A stretch of 64,000 bases of DNA, taken from NCBI RefSeq assembly GCF_037338445.1, contig NZ_CP147838.1, forward strand, positions 3,286,001 to 3,350,000. Reading direction: 5' to 3'. Below the pieces are notes generated by a model. The model did not search any database and had not been told where the DNA came from. It saw nothing but the letters and a program-made list of their open reading frames with translations. Shown one piece after another: positions 1 to 9,025 of this stretch. The position numbers and the translations under genes were made by a program. Within the stretch, counting starts at the first letter, position 1; every line of letters begins with the position of its first letter. This stretch comes from Salinibaculum sp. SYNS191. Its GTDB lineage: Archaea > Halobacteriota > Halobacteria > Halobacteriales > Haloarculaceae.

Positions 1-1731
1 GTTTCCAGGACAGAGAGTGGGCTAGCCTTTTCGGGAAACCCCTATCTTTCCCCAGAAGAAGCGCACTACCTGGAGCTGTTTGCGTGTCTGTTCGAACAAA
101 ATCGGGCCCGAGAGGCCGTTCGCCAGCGCGGTGACCTCTACGACATCATCATGGCCCCGGTGGATACAGACGCCATCGAGCGTCAGATTGCAGAGCTGAA
201 ACAGGAACGGTCCGCGAAGGAATCTCGGAAAGACGAAATCGAGTCCGAACTCGACTCGTTGCCGTCGCTCCGCGAGACCAAATCGACACTCGAACGTGAG
301 ATCGACGACCTGCGCGCGGAAATCGAGGCGAAGACCGAGAAGATCGAGACCACTGAAACGTCTGTCGAGGATTCGAAACAGCAGAAAACGACACTCGAAG
401 AGAAACTGGCCACACTCCACTCGAAGCAATCGTCTCTCTCACAGCTTCAGGAAAAATGTGAGTCCAGTAAGGAAACGAAACGATCACTCGAAGACGAAGT
501 GAGTACCAAGGAGGCTGAGTTAGCGGAGATATCTCTCGATGACTCCCGGCTGGACCGTCTCGAAGCCGATATAGCGTCTCTCTATGATAAAATCTCTCGC
601 AAAGAATCGATGATGAGTGAACTGCAGAATATCATGCAGTTCAACCAGGATATGATCGAAAACGAGACGATGGATGAAGACATCTTTGCTGCCCTCCGCG
701 AAGGAACAACTGCGCCGCCAGACGGCGACACGAAGACGGATGTACTGCTCGATTCAGAGAGCGAATCTATCGTTTGTTGGACGTGTGGGAGTACGACCCA
801 GAAGTCGAATATCTCGGAAACGATCAAACGCCTCCGCGCAGTTCACGAAGACCTCTTTGGTGAGCGACGCCAGCTCCAGACCGAAGTCGAGGAACTGGAA
901 AGCGACCGTGAGCAGCTACACGAAAAGCACGAACGGCGCGACCAGCTCCAGAACCGTATCGATCAGGTGCGAAACGACATCGAACGCCACGACCGGAACA
1001 TCGACCAACTCACCTCCCGCATCGACGAACTCTCCAACGAAATCGGGCGCCTGGAAGAGGAGATCCACCAGTTGCAGGAGTCACAGGATACCAAGCTGAT
1101 CGAACTTCGTCAGGAAGTGAGTGCTCTCGAGTACGAACTCGAGCAAAAGCAGTCCGAATTGTCGGAGAAAACTGACGAGATTGAGCGAATAACCTCTATC
1201 GAAGGGGAAATGCCAGATATCGAGACACAGATACAGGATATAAATCAGCAGTTGGACGAACTACGCGGACACATCGATCGCATCGAGCAACAGACAGTCA
1301 CACAATTTAACGACAGGATGGACGACATCCTGAGCGTACTCGAATACGAGAATCTCGAACGCGTCTGGATCGAGCGGAAGGAAGAGGAGATGCGGGACGG
1401 GCGACGGACGGTGAGCAAATCCGTATTCGAACTTCACGTCGTCAGAACAACGAGTGAGGGCCGAGCGTACGAGGATACCATCGATCACCTAAGCGAGAGC
1501 GAGCGCGAGGTAACGGGGCTCGTCTTCGCTTTGGCAGGCTACCTCGTCCACGATGTTCACGAGAAGGCACCCTTCATGATCCTCGACTCACTCGAAGCGA
1601 TCGACAGCGATCGTATTGGGCGCTTGATCGACTACTTCAGCGATATCGTCCCGAACATCCTCGTTGCGCTCCTCCCGGAAGATGCCTCGGCACTCGAAGA
1701 CGAGTATCACCGCGTCGAATATTCGGCCTGA
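1..1731 (+). CDS. Archaea-specific SMC-related coiled-coil ATPase, 3' part (5' end outside window)
   Basis: The frame is open from base 1 through the ATG at 151 without a stop, so the gene starts before the window and the Walker A motif is not visible. From base 151 the protein is a long Glu/Arg/Gln-rich coiled coil broken by a hook-like CWTC (Cys codons near 775 and 784), as in Rad50/SMC zinc hooks. After the second coil come an SER signature-like stretch (LSESEREVTGL) and a Walker B-like end (PFMILDSLEAID). This fits the haloarchaeal SMC-related proteins that act on DNA or chromosome organisation. ATPase function is inferred from family layout; only one CxxC half of the hook is seen, as expected for a dimeric hook. 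Confidence 0.85.
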   Translation, partial: VSRTESGLAFSGNPYLSPEEAHYLELFACLFEQNRAREAVRQRGDLYDIIMAPVDTDAIERQIAELKQERSAKESRKDEIESELDSLPSLRETKSTLEREIDDLRAEIEAKTEKIETTETSVEDSKQQKTTLEEKLATLHSKQSSLSQLQEKCESSKETKRSLEDEVSTKEAELAEISLDDSRLDRLEADIASLYDKISRKESMMSELQNIMQFNQDMIENETMDEDIFAALREGTTAPPDGDTKTDVLLDSESESIVCWTCGSTTQKSNISETIKRLRAVHEDLFGERRQLQTEVEELESDREQLHEKHERRDQLQNRIDQVRNDIERHDRNIDQLTSRIDELSNEIGRLEEEIHQLQESQDTKLIELRQEVSALEYELEQKQSELSEKTDEIERITSIEGEMPDIETQIQDINQQLDELRGHIDRIEQQTVTQFNDRMDDILSVLEYENLERVWIERKEEEMRDGRRTVSKSVFELHVVRTTSEGRAYEDTIDHLSESEREVTGLVFALAGYLVHDVHEKAPFMILDSLEAIDSDRIGRLIDYFSDIVPNILVALLPEDASALEDEYHRVEYSA

Positions 1732-1791
1732 ATCTTTCGGGACCAGCATCCAGATTCGACGAGAAAACCCACAAGCGAAGTCCCGAGTTCT

Positions 1792-3582
1792 TCACTCGAC
1801 AGTGACGCTCTTTGCCAGATTCCGTGGCTTGTCGATCGACCGGCCCAGCCGGTTCGCGACGTGATAGGCGACCAGCTGTAACTGCACGTTCGCCAGCACG
1901 GCTGCCGCCCGTGGATGCGTCTCTGGCACCCGAAGCACGTGATCGGCGTAGCGCTCGACGTCTGATTGCCCGTCGGTCACGGCCACGACCGGCGCGTCCC
2001 GGGCCTCGACTTCTTTGACGTTCCCGATCGTCTTGGTCGCCATCTCGTTGTCGCCGGTCACGATGGCGAACACGGGCGTATCTTCGGTCACCAGCGCCAG
2101 CGGGCCGTGTTTCAGTTCACCGGCGGCGAAGCCCTCGGCGTGCTTGTAGGTAATCTCCTTCATCTTCAACGCGCCTTCCAGCGCGACCGGGTAGTGATAG
2201 CCGCGGCCGATGAAGAAATAGGACGACGCGTCCTCGTATATTTCTGCGATATCTGCCGCTCGGGAGTCATCCAGTAGCGCCTGCACGTTGCCGGGCAGGT
2301 CACGCAGCGCGGGAACGACACTCCGAGTGTCGCCGCCGGCAGTCGCGAGCGTGAGCAGGTTGAGTGCAGCTTGCTGAGAGGCGAACGTCTTGGTCGCGGC
2401 GACGCCGATTTCGGGACCGGCGCGGATGTAGAAGACGTGGTCGCACTCGCGTGCAGCCGTCGACCCGACCGTATTGGTCACGGCGAGCGTCCGCGCACCG
2501 CGGCGACTCGCCTCACGGAGCGCCGACAGGGTATCTGCGGTTTCCCCACTCTGGGTGACTCCGATGACGAGTGCGTCGCCGATGGGCGGTGGCGAGGCGG
2601 CGTACTCACTCGCCAGGAATGCCTGTGCGGGCACGCCGGCGTGTTCGAACAACTGCGCGCCGTAGAGCGCCGCGTGATAGGAGGTGCCGCAGGCGACGAA
2701 CTGGACACCGGTCGGCGAGAGGTCGCCGAGGTCGCCGAGGTCGACGCTCCCCCCGAGTTCGTCGACGCGGCCGCGCAGACACTGCCTGAGTGCGCGTGGC
2801 TGTTCGTGAATCTCCTTGAGCATGTAGTGATCGTAGCCGCTCTTGCCCGTCTCTTCGGGGTCCCACTCGACTGTCTCGACGTCCTTGTCGAGGACGGTCC
2901 CGTCGGCGTCGGTGACCGTCCAGTCGTCGTCGAGGCGGGCGAACTCGCCATCGGCGAGATAGACCACCTGGTCGGTGAAATCGCGGAAGGCAGGCACGTC
3001 GCTGGCGAGGTAGAAGATTTCGTTGTCCAGTCCGAGCACGAGCGGCGAGTCGTTGCGTGCGGCGAAGATGGTCTCCTCACCCGCGATGACGGCCGCGATT
3101 GCGTAACTCCCCTCGATTCGGCCGACCGCCTCGCGGAAGGCTGCCTCGGGGTCTAACCCGTTGGCGAGTCCCTCCTCGATGAGATGGGGGACGACTTCGG
3201 TGTCGGTGTCGCTGCGGAAGGTGTGGCCGCTCGTCGTGAGTTCGTCGCGGACGGACTGGTAGTTCTCGATGATGCCGTTGTGGACGACGGCCACGTCGCC
3301 CGTGCAGTCCTTGTGGGGGTGTGCGTTCGCGTCGTTCGGCGGGCCGTGGGTACTCCAGCGGGTGTGACCGATACCGACCGCGCCGCTTGGACTGCGCGTC
3401 TCCAGTGACTCTCTGAGGTCGTCGATTTCGCCTGCGCGCTTGCAGATGTCGACGCCGGACCCGTCACCGGTCAACGCAACGCCGGCGGAGTCGTAGCCGC
3501 GGTACTCCAGTTTCGCGAGGCCGTGGACGAGCGTCTCCAGTGTCTCGTCGTCCCGGCCGACAGCACCGATGATGCCGCACAT
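1792..3582 (-). CDS. glmS: Glutamine--fructose-6-phosphate aminotransferase (isomerizing)
   Basis: Makes glucosamine-6-phosphate from fructose-6-phosphate and glutamine, the first step to UDP-GlcNAc for glycans. The 596-residue length is normal for the family. It starts MCGIIGAVG, so Cys2 is the glutaminase nucleophile after Met removal; the class II amidotransferase domain fills roughly residues 1-220. Two SIS sugar-isomerase domains follow (about 285-420 and 455-590), with the family-typical CGTSYHAAL, QSGETADTL and ALEGALKMKEI patches. The start ATG overlaps by one base the stop of the upstream nucleotidyltransferase gene (TGATG), so the two are co-translated. Nothing unusual is seen. Confidence 0.97.
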   Translation of the reverse strand: MCGIIGAVGRDDETLETLVHGLAKLEYRGYDSAGVALTGDGSGVDICKRAGEIDDLRESLETRSPSGAVGIGHTRWSTHGPPNDANAHPHKDCTGDVAVVHNGIIENYQSVRDELTTSGHTFRSDTDTEVVPHLIEEGLANGLDPEAAFREAVGRIEGSYAIAAVIAGEETIFAARNDSPLVLGLDNEIFYLASDVPAFRDFTDQVVYLADGEFARLDDDWTVTDADGTVLDKDVETVEWDPEETGKSGYDHYMLKEIHEQPRALRQCLRGRVDELGGSVDLGDLGDLSPTGVQFVACGTSYHAALYGAQLFEHAGVPAQAFLASEYAASPPPIGDALVIGVTQSGETADTLSALREASRRGARTLAVTNTVGSTAARECDHVFYIRAGPEIGVAATKTFASQQAALNLLTLATAGGDTRSVVPALRDLPGNVQALLDDSRAADIAEIYEDASSYFFIGRGYHYPVALEGALKMKEITYKHAEGFAAGELKHGPLALVTEDTPVFAIVTGDNEMATKTIGNVKEVEARDAPVVAVTDGQSDVERYADHVLRVPETHPRAAAVLANVQLQLVAYHVANRLGRSIDKPRNLAKSVTVE

Positions 3583-4775
3583 CAGCGCATCACCTCCACG
3601 CCCTCGGAGATAGTTCCACTGACGTGTGTCCCGGCGTGCAGTCTGGCGTTCGGCCCGACGAGCGTCCCGGGGGCGAAGCTGACGTCCCCACGCGCTCGCA
3701 CCCGGTCGGCGACGACCGCACCGAGGCGTTGCTTCTCGAAGACCTGCCGGCCGACGCGGACGTCACCGGGACCGCCCGAAATCGTCGTGGCTGCACCGAG
3801 GTGGACGTCCTGTCCGACCACGGCATCGCGAAGCGTCGAGCCGATGTCGACCCGCGCGTCGGCGTCCAGCACCGTCCGTTCGAGTGTGGCATTCGCCCCG
3901 ACGGTCACGTTCTGACCGAGGGCAACGTTCGGCCCGACCACGGCACCAGGGGCGATTTCGCAGTCGGAGCCGACGACGACGGGGGGTCGCAGCACCGCCG
4001 CCTCGTCGACGCCTGCTGCGTCGCTGACCCAGACGCCCTCGCTGATTTCGGGTTCTGCGGTGCGCCCTCGCGCCAGAACCTCGGAGGAAACCTCGAGTAA
4101 GTCCCACGGATAGGTCGCATCGACCCAGAGGCCGCCGATGCGCACGCCGCGAACCCGGTCCGTCTCGACGATTCTGGCGATGGTGTCAGTCAGCGAGAGT
4201 TCGCCGGCCTCTCGCTCTGTCTCGTCGATTTCTGCGAATATCGACGGTTCGAAGGCGTAGATGCCGCCGTTCATCAGCCGGTACTTGTCGGTGTCCGGCT
4301 TCTCGACGATTTCCTCGATGTCGCGGTCGCGTAGCGTAATCGCGCCGTACTTGCTCGCATCCTGTCGTTCGAGGACGGCCATGACGGCCGGTGCCGTCTC
4401 CTCTTCGAAGGCATCGCGGACGCTCCGGACCGAACTCGCTTCGATGATCTGGTCGCCGTTGACTACGATAAGGGGACCGTCGACAGCCTCGCGGGCCTGT
4501 AAGAGGGCGTGCCCGCTTCCGAGTTGCTTGTGCTGGACGACGTACTTGATGGGGACGTTGCGGTAGGAGGGCCCGAAGTACTCCTGGACGCGTTCACGGC
4601 GGTATCCGACTACCAGTACCAGGCGGTCGAGGCCAGCGTCGACGAGGGCGTCGAGGACGTGCTCGAGAATCGGACGGTTCGCTGCCGGGAGCATCGGCTT
4701 CGGGCGGTTGCGGGTCAACGGCCGCAGCCGCGTTCCCTCCCCGGCGGCGAGGACGACGGCGGTCTGGACGGTCAT
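3582..4775 (-). CDS. GlmU-like sugar-1-phosphate nucleotidyltransferase with left-handed beta-helix
   Basis: 397 residues from the ATG at 4775; an upstream in-frame ATG at 4835 would add a basic non-conserved leader and is not preferred. The N-terminus has the nucleotidyltransferase signature LAAGEGTRLRPLTRNRPKPM and VVNGDQ, for attack of sugar-1-phosphate on UTP or dTTP. From about residue 250 hexapeptide-type repeats (VVVGSDCEI, VVGPNVALG, VTVGANATL) form a left-handed beta-helix as in GlmU and archaeal bifunctional enzymes. Position directly before glmS argues for GlcN-1-P acetylation and/or UDP-GlcNAc synthesis; glucose-1-P or dTDP-sugar activity cannot be excluded. Confidence 0.88.
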   Translation of the reverse strand: MTVQTAVVLAAGEGTRLRPLTRNRPKPMLPAANRPILEHVLDALVDAGLDRLVLVVGYRRERVQEYFGPSYRNVPIKYVVQHKQLGSGHALLQAREAVDGPLIVVNGDQIIEASSVRSVRDAFEEETAPAVMAVLERQDASKYGAITLRDRDIEEIVEKPDTDKYRLMNGGIYAFEPSIFAEIDETEREAGELSLTDTIARIVETDRVRGVRIGGLWVDATYPWDLLEVSSEVLARGRTAEPEISEGVWVSDAAGVDEAAVLRPPVVVGSDCEIAPGAVVGPNVALGQNVTVGANATLERTVLDADARVDIGSTLRDAVVGQDVHLGAATTISGGPGDVRVGRQVFEKQRLGAVVADRVRARGDVSFAPGTLVGPNARLHAGTHVSGTISEGVEVMR

Positions 4776-5251
4776 ACTCGAACGTCGCCCTCGTGGGGTT
4801 TCAACTTTCTGGGAAGTGCAATGGTCGCCACCCATTCCTTCGATTGGAACAAATATAGAATATAGACTATGTAAATAACTATGTTATATATGACTATGCC
4901 TGCTTGATTTCCAGCCGATACGGCTCTCCGGATAACTTGTGAACAGCAGTTCTATATCTCAATTCTGGATAAATACTCAATATACAGCTAAATTATCTAT
5001 AATAAGATTAATAATTTTAGTGAACGTGCTGTCTCTCCATCGACACCCGTACTGGACTCTTTACTGTATACAGAATGTAATTTTGGAACTGTTATTGTAT
5101 TGTAGATACGTACTCGTGACTATAATAATGCACTACGTCTGGTACACCACTCCCGCATCAATTCACGACATCCCAAAATAGCCCTCGTCTCGTTATTGTA
5201 TCTGATACTTAGACTTCAAAGTATATATACATCCAATGCAAAACGTCTCCC
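4776..5251. other. AT-rich intergenic island with promoter-like boxes
   Basis: 476 bases without a supported gene. From about 4845 to 5235 the base composition drops far below that of the flanking genes. Several TATA-like stretches face both ways: around 4848-4862 towards the nucleotidyltransferase gene (leader about 50 bases) and TATATATA at 5222-5229 towards the HalOD1 gene. Open frames here are short and lack haloarchaeal acidic composition. Confidence 0.6.
5222..5229 (+). promoter_or_regulatory. TATA box for the HalOD1 gene
   Basis: TATATATA centred about 26 bases before the ATG at 5252. This spacing matches a leaderless haloarchaeal transcript whose first base is at or next to the start codon. 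Confidence 0.6.
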
Positions 5252-5554
5252 ATGTCGTCAGAAACGGATGCAGCCGTACTCCGGTCGTGGGATGTTCTCG
5301 CAACTCACGACTGGCGGGGGAACCAGGCCATCGAGACGTCTCTGAGCAACGCACTTGACCAGCTTGCGACCACGTCGGCACCGCTCTACGATTACATCGA
5401 CCTGGAGGCAGTTCGGGACACACTGGGTCCAGAGGCGAGTCAGCGCGGAGCGTCGGAGGTCCGCTTCGAGTACGAGAACTTCGAGATCAGAATCACGGAC
5501 GACGGGACCATTGCAGCCCGGGAACGTCGAGCTCGCCCGCAATCCCATCTGTAA
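5252..5554 (+). CDS. HalOD1 output-domain protein
   Basis: A 100-residue acidic protein with the halobacterial output domain HalOD1 pattern: SLSNALDQLA near the N-terminus, then PLYDYIDLEAV, then EVRFEYENFEIRITDDGTIA. HalOD1 domains occur alone or as output domains of haloarchaeal two-component proteins; biochemical role unknown. Encoded alone with a TATA box 26 bases before the ATG, so probably a monocistronic leaderless mRNA. The last dozen residues are basic and look non-conserved. Confidence 0.8.
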   Translation: MSSETDAAVLRSWDVLATHDWRGNQAIETSLSNALDQLATTSAPLYDYIDLEAVRDTLGPEASQRGASEVRFEYENFEIRITDDGTIAARERRARPQSHL

Positions 5555-6017
5555 CCGGACGTCTCACCGATTGGTTCCCTCGAAAACGCTGTTTTTACAT
5601 TCTGCCTCCGGCACCGAAATAGAAGCCGAACGTGAGAGAAAGGCCCATAAACTGGGCCTTGGGGGGTGTGTGAGTGGCGTCGGGTGCCTGTGGAATGCCG
5701 GAGCACCCACAGATGCGCCACAGCTCGGCTAGGGATGACAGCCTCTCTGTGACTGCACCCACCGTAATACATTATCTGAAGCTACTTTGTTATTTCGGTT
5801 GACAAGAGTGACAGAACATTTGTATCAGTAAAATTATTTTTGCATATCGATGTAGTTCGCCAAATGGATATAGTTGCTTATTTGACGAACGAAAACGATG
5901 CTCACGAGTCGTCGTTTGGATGTTACGTATTGAGTATGTTTTCTCCCTCGAAATAATATCAATTTTGATAGTACTCGTGGCTGGCAGTGCTGTGGATTCT
6001 TTCTTCAGGTTGGCGTC
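5555..6017. other. Intergenic region with strong hairpins
   Basis: 463 bases with no supported gene. A T-run at about 5591-5595 after the HalOD1 stop may serve termination. At 5640-5660 there is a perfect 8-bp stem with a 5-base loop. At 5681-5707 GGGTGC and GCACCC form a second inverted repeat. From about 5765 to 5985 the sequence is AT-rich. A small RNA in the GC-rich 5630-5740 part is possible but unproven. Confidence 0.5.
5640..5660. repeat. Perfect hairpin in intergenic DNA
   Basis: AAGGCCCA and TGGGCCTT pair perfectly around the 5-base loop TAAAC. It lies about 85 bases after the HalOD1 stop, too far and without a following T-run for a simple terminator. Function unknown. Confidence 0.55.
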
Positions 6018-6419
6018 TCACCCGATCGCCCCCTGTCGTCGAACTCCTGCGTGGTAGTTCCCTACTTGCTTTGTCAGGAGTGACATACTGCCGGAAGTCG
6101 TGTTCCCGGCACCCGCTGTGTTTCCACTACTCGTTCCTCCGCCGGTGTTCACGACTGAGTGCGAGGAGAACCCTCCTCCCTTGACCTCGTTGTCTTTTTC
6201 GGAGTCAGTATCGTCGTCCTGCTTCTGACTCCCACCGTCGGTGTTTCCGACCTCAATGGTCCAGTCGTTGGCATTGACGTCCGTCAGTTCTACGTTGATG
6301 TCGGCGGTGAGGTGCTCCCCGTCGCTCAACACGGTGAGAGTTGTGCCTCCAGTGAGGCTGGCCAGGCCGATGATAACGACGAGCGTCAGCGCGAGCAACC
6401 CCTGCTTCGGATCAGTCAT
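6018..6419 (-). CDS. Small secreted protein with SipW-type N-terminus
   Basis: A 133-residue protein ending the TasA-like cluster. An N-terminal hydrophobic segment (about residues 8-30) leads into GGTTLTVLSDGEHL, which resembles the h-region/cleavage zone of the other cluster proteins, followed by a short beta-rich part and a Gly/Ser/Thr/Asp-rich tail (NTGGGTSSGNTAGAG). The start overlaps the stop of the signal peptidase gene by four bases (ATGA), so the two are translationally coupled. Probably a SipW-processed surface subunit or linker; no known domain is recognised. Confidence 0.7.
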   Translation of the reverse strand: MTDPKQGLLALTLVVIIGLASLTGGTTLTVLSDGEHLTADINVELTDVNANDWTIEVGNTDGGSQKQDDDTDSEKDNEVKGGGFSSHSVVNTGGGTSSGNTAGAGNTTSGSMSLLTKQVGNYHAGVRRQGAIG

Positions 6420-7702
6420 GCCGTCTCACCTCCTGGGGAATCGTCCTTGTCCTCGGTGCTGGTGGTATCCACTTCAGCACTGCCCGCGGGACGCTGGGTT
6501 CCACCGGCCTGGGTGATTGCCGGCTTCGGTGTCTCGCCACTTCCGTCTGGGGCGCTGGCCCCACCGTTCGTCGAGACCTTCCTCTCTTTCGTCTCGGATT
6601 TCGAGCCCATCAATTCTTTGAGGATAGCCACTTCTTCCTCGACATCAACCTCAGCGTGGCCATACGCGGGTGCCTTGGACTCGCCGTCGCCGCCTGCGTC
6701 TCCATCCCCATCACCGTCTGTTGGGGTGGCAGTGTCGCTGTCGTCGCTTTCACCGCCTCCCATAGTATAGACCGCTGCCAGCAACAGGAATGTCGTGGCG
6801 ACGCTGCCCGCGGCAGCGAAGGACCAGACTTCGCGCGTGACGTTGGCGACCCAGATACTGTAGACGAGGAAGACAGCCAGAATAATCAGCCCTAACTGGA
6901 GTTCTGGGGCGGTGAACGTGACGCCATCACTGGTCTCCGATTCGTCTGCTGTGCTGATGGACTCCTCCTCTCCGCTGCGTTCGATGTCTGCCGGGGTGGC
7001 TTCCGTGACATTCTCTTCGGGCTCTGCAGTCGCCACGGGATTCGCAGCTGCCGCCGTCCCCTCCGCGGATGTCGCGGTACCGGCCGGGCTCTTTTCGTCG
7101 CTCTCGGTCGTATCGTCCCCTGTGGAGTCGCCGCTCGACCCGGCAGAGGATGCGATTTCCCATATCTCCGAGAGGACGAACAGCAGTATGGGAATCGCGA
7201 AGAGCACCACGAATCCGACCTGCGTGTTCGCGAACTGGATGACGTAGCCGATGAGTGGGATGACGAAGAGATACCCACCGATGCTCAGCACCCGACCGCT
7301 GACCTGACTCGGCGAGACGAGTTGCTGGTCAGGGTCGGACACGGCGTCACCTTTGGTCCGGAAGGCCGGCCCGCCGTCCTGGCTGACTACCTCGATGACG
7401 CGGTGTGTCGTCGGTCGCTCGGCTGTCCCCCGCTGGAAGGTGATGACGTCACCTTTGTCGATGTCTGCCGCGTCGACTCCTCCAGTCACGATGACGTCGC
7501 CGGGGCTGATGGTCGGTGCCATGCTGCCCGAGAGCACCACGTAACTCGCTTTCCCTCCGACAATCTGTGGGACTGCGTATATGATGAACGGGACGACGAT
7601 GGCCAGCAGAACGAGAAGTCCCGCGACGCTGGCGAGTCGTCGCCACGGAATCTGCTCTCGAAGTGGCTCCGCTTCCTCTCCGGTGTCGTCTGTGTCGTTC
7701 AT
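6416..7702 (-). CDS. SipW-like (ER-type) signal peptidase I with long C-terminal extension
   Basis: 428 residues from the ATG at 7702, which overlaps the upstream stop by one base (TGATG); a GTG at 7705 is less likely. After an N-terminal membrane segment come the S26B motifs: VVLSGSMAPTISPGD with the catalytic Ser, TTHRVIEV with the catalytic His, and TKGDAVSDPD. The Ser/His pattern marks the archaeal/SipW type rather than bacterial Ser/Lys LepB. Two hydrophobic segments follow near 130-185. An acidic Ser/Thr/Ala linker, another two hydrophobic segments (about 285-335) and a charged tail are extra to the usual length. It is encoded inside the cluster of TasA-like precursors and is their likely processing enzyme. 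Confidence 0.9.
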   Translation of the reverse strand: MNDTDDTGEEAEPLREQIPWRRLASVAGLLVLLAIVVPFIIYAVPQIVGGKASYVVLSGSMAPTISPGDVIVTGGVDAADIDKGDVITFQRGTAERPTTHRVIEVVSQDGGPAFRTKGDAVSDPDQQLVSPSQVSGRVLSIGGYLFVIPLIGYVIQFANTQVGFVVLFAIPILLFVLSEIWEIASSAGSSGDSTGDDTTESDEKSPAGTATSAEGTAAAANPVATAEPEENVTEATPADIERSGEEESISTADESETSDGVTFTAPELQLGLIILAVFLVYSIWVANVTREVWSFAAAGSVATTFLLLAAVYTMGGGESDDSDTATPTDGDGDGDAGGDGESKAPAYGHAEVDVEEEVAILKELMGSKSETKERKVSTNGGASAPDGSGETPKPAITQAGGTQRPAGSAEVDTTSTEDKDDSPGGETA

Positions 7703-8727
7703 CACTTGTCACCCCCCTCTTGGATTTTGATCTGCGTCCCATCGAAACTCCCACCGGTCTCTCGTGCCGCGACTTCACAGGGACTCGATGCCTCGCCAGG
7801 TTCGTCGTCGTACTTGATGACGCCGTCCTGATCCGCGATGGTTCCCGCAGTTCCGGCGGTCTTCTCTACGTCGGCGTAATCGTAAATCCACATGTAATCC
7901 CCTGCTCTCACGACGACGTAATCGACGGGGTAGTCCGTCGACCACTCGACTTCGATCGGTTCTCCGTCGTCGTTCACGGTCGTTATGGCATCGATGTAAT
8001 CCGTGATATCTTCACTCGGATCCGTGACCTCGCCGTCGGTGCAGAACGCGATGTAACTGATACTCTTCACCCTGGGTTCGTCGGGCGCTTCACACTCCGG
8101 TGGATTCTGTGAGAACGGATTCGCCGTACCGTCAGTGTGGCGACACTGCCGACCGTAGAATCGGAATGTGACGGACGTGTCGTCATCCCCTTTGTACTCG
8201 GGCAGGGACCACTCGAAGACGAGTTCTATCGGGTCCGAAGACTGGAGACACTCCCGGTTCTCCGGGTCCGTAACGCGCCCCTCGGGTGTGAGCGCCTCGC
8301 CGTCTTGCAGCCCGTCCGTGACCTCGAGTAGCGTTCCGTCTGCGATGGTCTCTCCGTCTTTGTACGAGAGCGTCACCTGCAGGTCGTTTATGAAGTCCGC
8401 TGCTGGGTCCGGACACAGGCTCCCGAGCCAGGCGTAGACTGGATTGCTGTCGTCGTCGACCGAGACGGTCATGGTGATTTCCCCCGCTCGATTCTCCTCA
8501 GTTATCTCTATCGGAATCGTCACATCACCCTCACTCGACCCGGACTCCCCGGAATCGAGCGCCCAGTCCACCTCGAGGTCGACGATGCCGACGGTCACTG
8601 AGTTGTTCGCGAACACTTCCTCGTCCGAGAACAACGCCAGTGTGCCGCCGCTGACGAAGGCGCCAGTGCCCCCCGCGACGGCGAGCCCCGACAGCACCTC
8701 ACGGCGGCTCAGTTCTGACTTCCCCAT
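7702..8727 (-). CDS. SipW-dependent TasA/CalY-like secreted protein
   Basis: 341 residues. The N-terminus combines a twin-arginine-like LSRREVLSGL, a hydrophobic h-region and the TasA-type junction GGTLALFSDEEVFANN, then VTVGIVDLEVDW as in TasA/CalY precursors. The middle is acidic and beta-rich. An FYGRQCRHTDG stretch matches the [11 protein letters not shown] ending of the four big paralogs upstream. About 140 further residues follow with three Cys. Stop and next start overlap by one base with the signal peptidase gene, placing substrate and protease in one transcript. A promoter-like box lies about 100 bases upstream. Probably a filament or matrix subunit; export route (Tat or Sec) is inferred. 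Confidence 0.82.
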   Translation of the reverse strand: MGKSELSRREVLSGLAVAGGTGAFVSGGTLALFSDEEVFANNSVTVGIVDLEVDWALDSGESGSSEGDVTIPIEITEENRAGEITMTVSVDDDSNPVYAWLGSLCPDPAADFINDLQVTLSYKDGETIADGTLLEVTDGLQDGEALTPEGRVTDPENRECLQSSDPIELVFEWSLPEYKGDDDTSVTFRFYGRQCRHTDGTANPFSQNPPECEAPDEPRVKSISYIAFCTDGEVTDPSEDITDYIDAITTVNDDGEPIEVEWSTDYPVDYVVVRAGDYMWIYDYADVEKTAGTAGTIADQDGVIKYDDEPGEASSPCEVAARETGGSFDGTQIKIQEGGDK

Positions 8728-8823
8728 AGAGTCCCCCCTGATGTCTGCTGTTCATTATCGACTGCCACCCTCCTTTGTGCCGTATTCTCATACTTGCGTG
8801 CCACCCACTTAGGTCTTGTCTGT

Positions 8824-8834
8824 TTTTTAATATG
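8824..8834 (-). promoter_or_regulatory. Internal promoter before the TasA-like/SipW subcluster
   Basis: On the minus strand the sequence reads ATATTAAAAAA about 100 bases before the ATG at 8727, in an otherwise GC-rich spacer. It would give a leader of about 70 bases and allow the last three genes, including the signal peptidase, to be transcribed apart from the upstream genes. Confidence 0.5.
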
Positions 8835-8971
8835 CCGTTCCACGTGACAGAAAGGCCGCGCCCAACCAGCGGTCGCGTACGCGCTGGCTCCGGACCGTTT
8901 CCTGTGGTCTGTCTCACGCACTGGCCGGGCCGTCTGAGTCCCTGCTCGTCCGCTCGGTCTGGAACACCATT

Positions 8972-8986
8972 CGGGTAGTCTACCCG
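8972..8986 (-). terminator. Hairpin after the 9026-9730 gene
   Basis: CGGGTA and TACCCG pair perfectly around a 3-base loop, about 40 bases past the upstream stop. There is no U-run, so it may be an mRNA 3' stabiliser rather than a true terminator. Confidence 0.35.
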
Positions 8987-9025
8987 CTGAAGCGGCCCGC
9001 TGGCACCACTCGAACGCACGCATCG

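Larger units (their letters stand above)
8728..9025. other. Spacer with internal promoter and hairpins
   Basis: 298 bases between two cluster genes, much longer than the other spacers. It holds a perfect 6-bp hairpin at 8972-8986 shortly after the upstream gene's stop, a CCAGCG/CGCTGG inverted repeat near 8865-8890, and a minus-strand TATA-like box near 8824-8834. No gene is seen. Confidence 0.55.

Noticed and set aside
2371..3156. Long plus-strand frame opposite glmS
   Set aside because: A shadow of the high-GC codon pattern; glmS on the other strand is full length and conserved.
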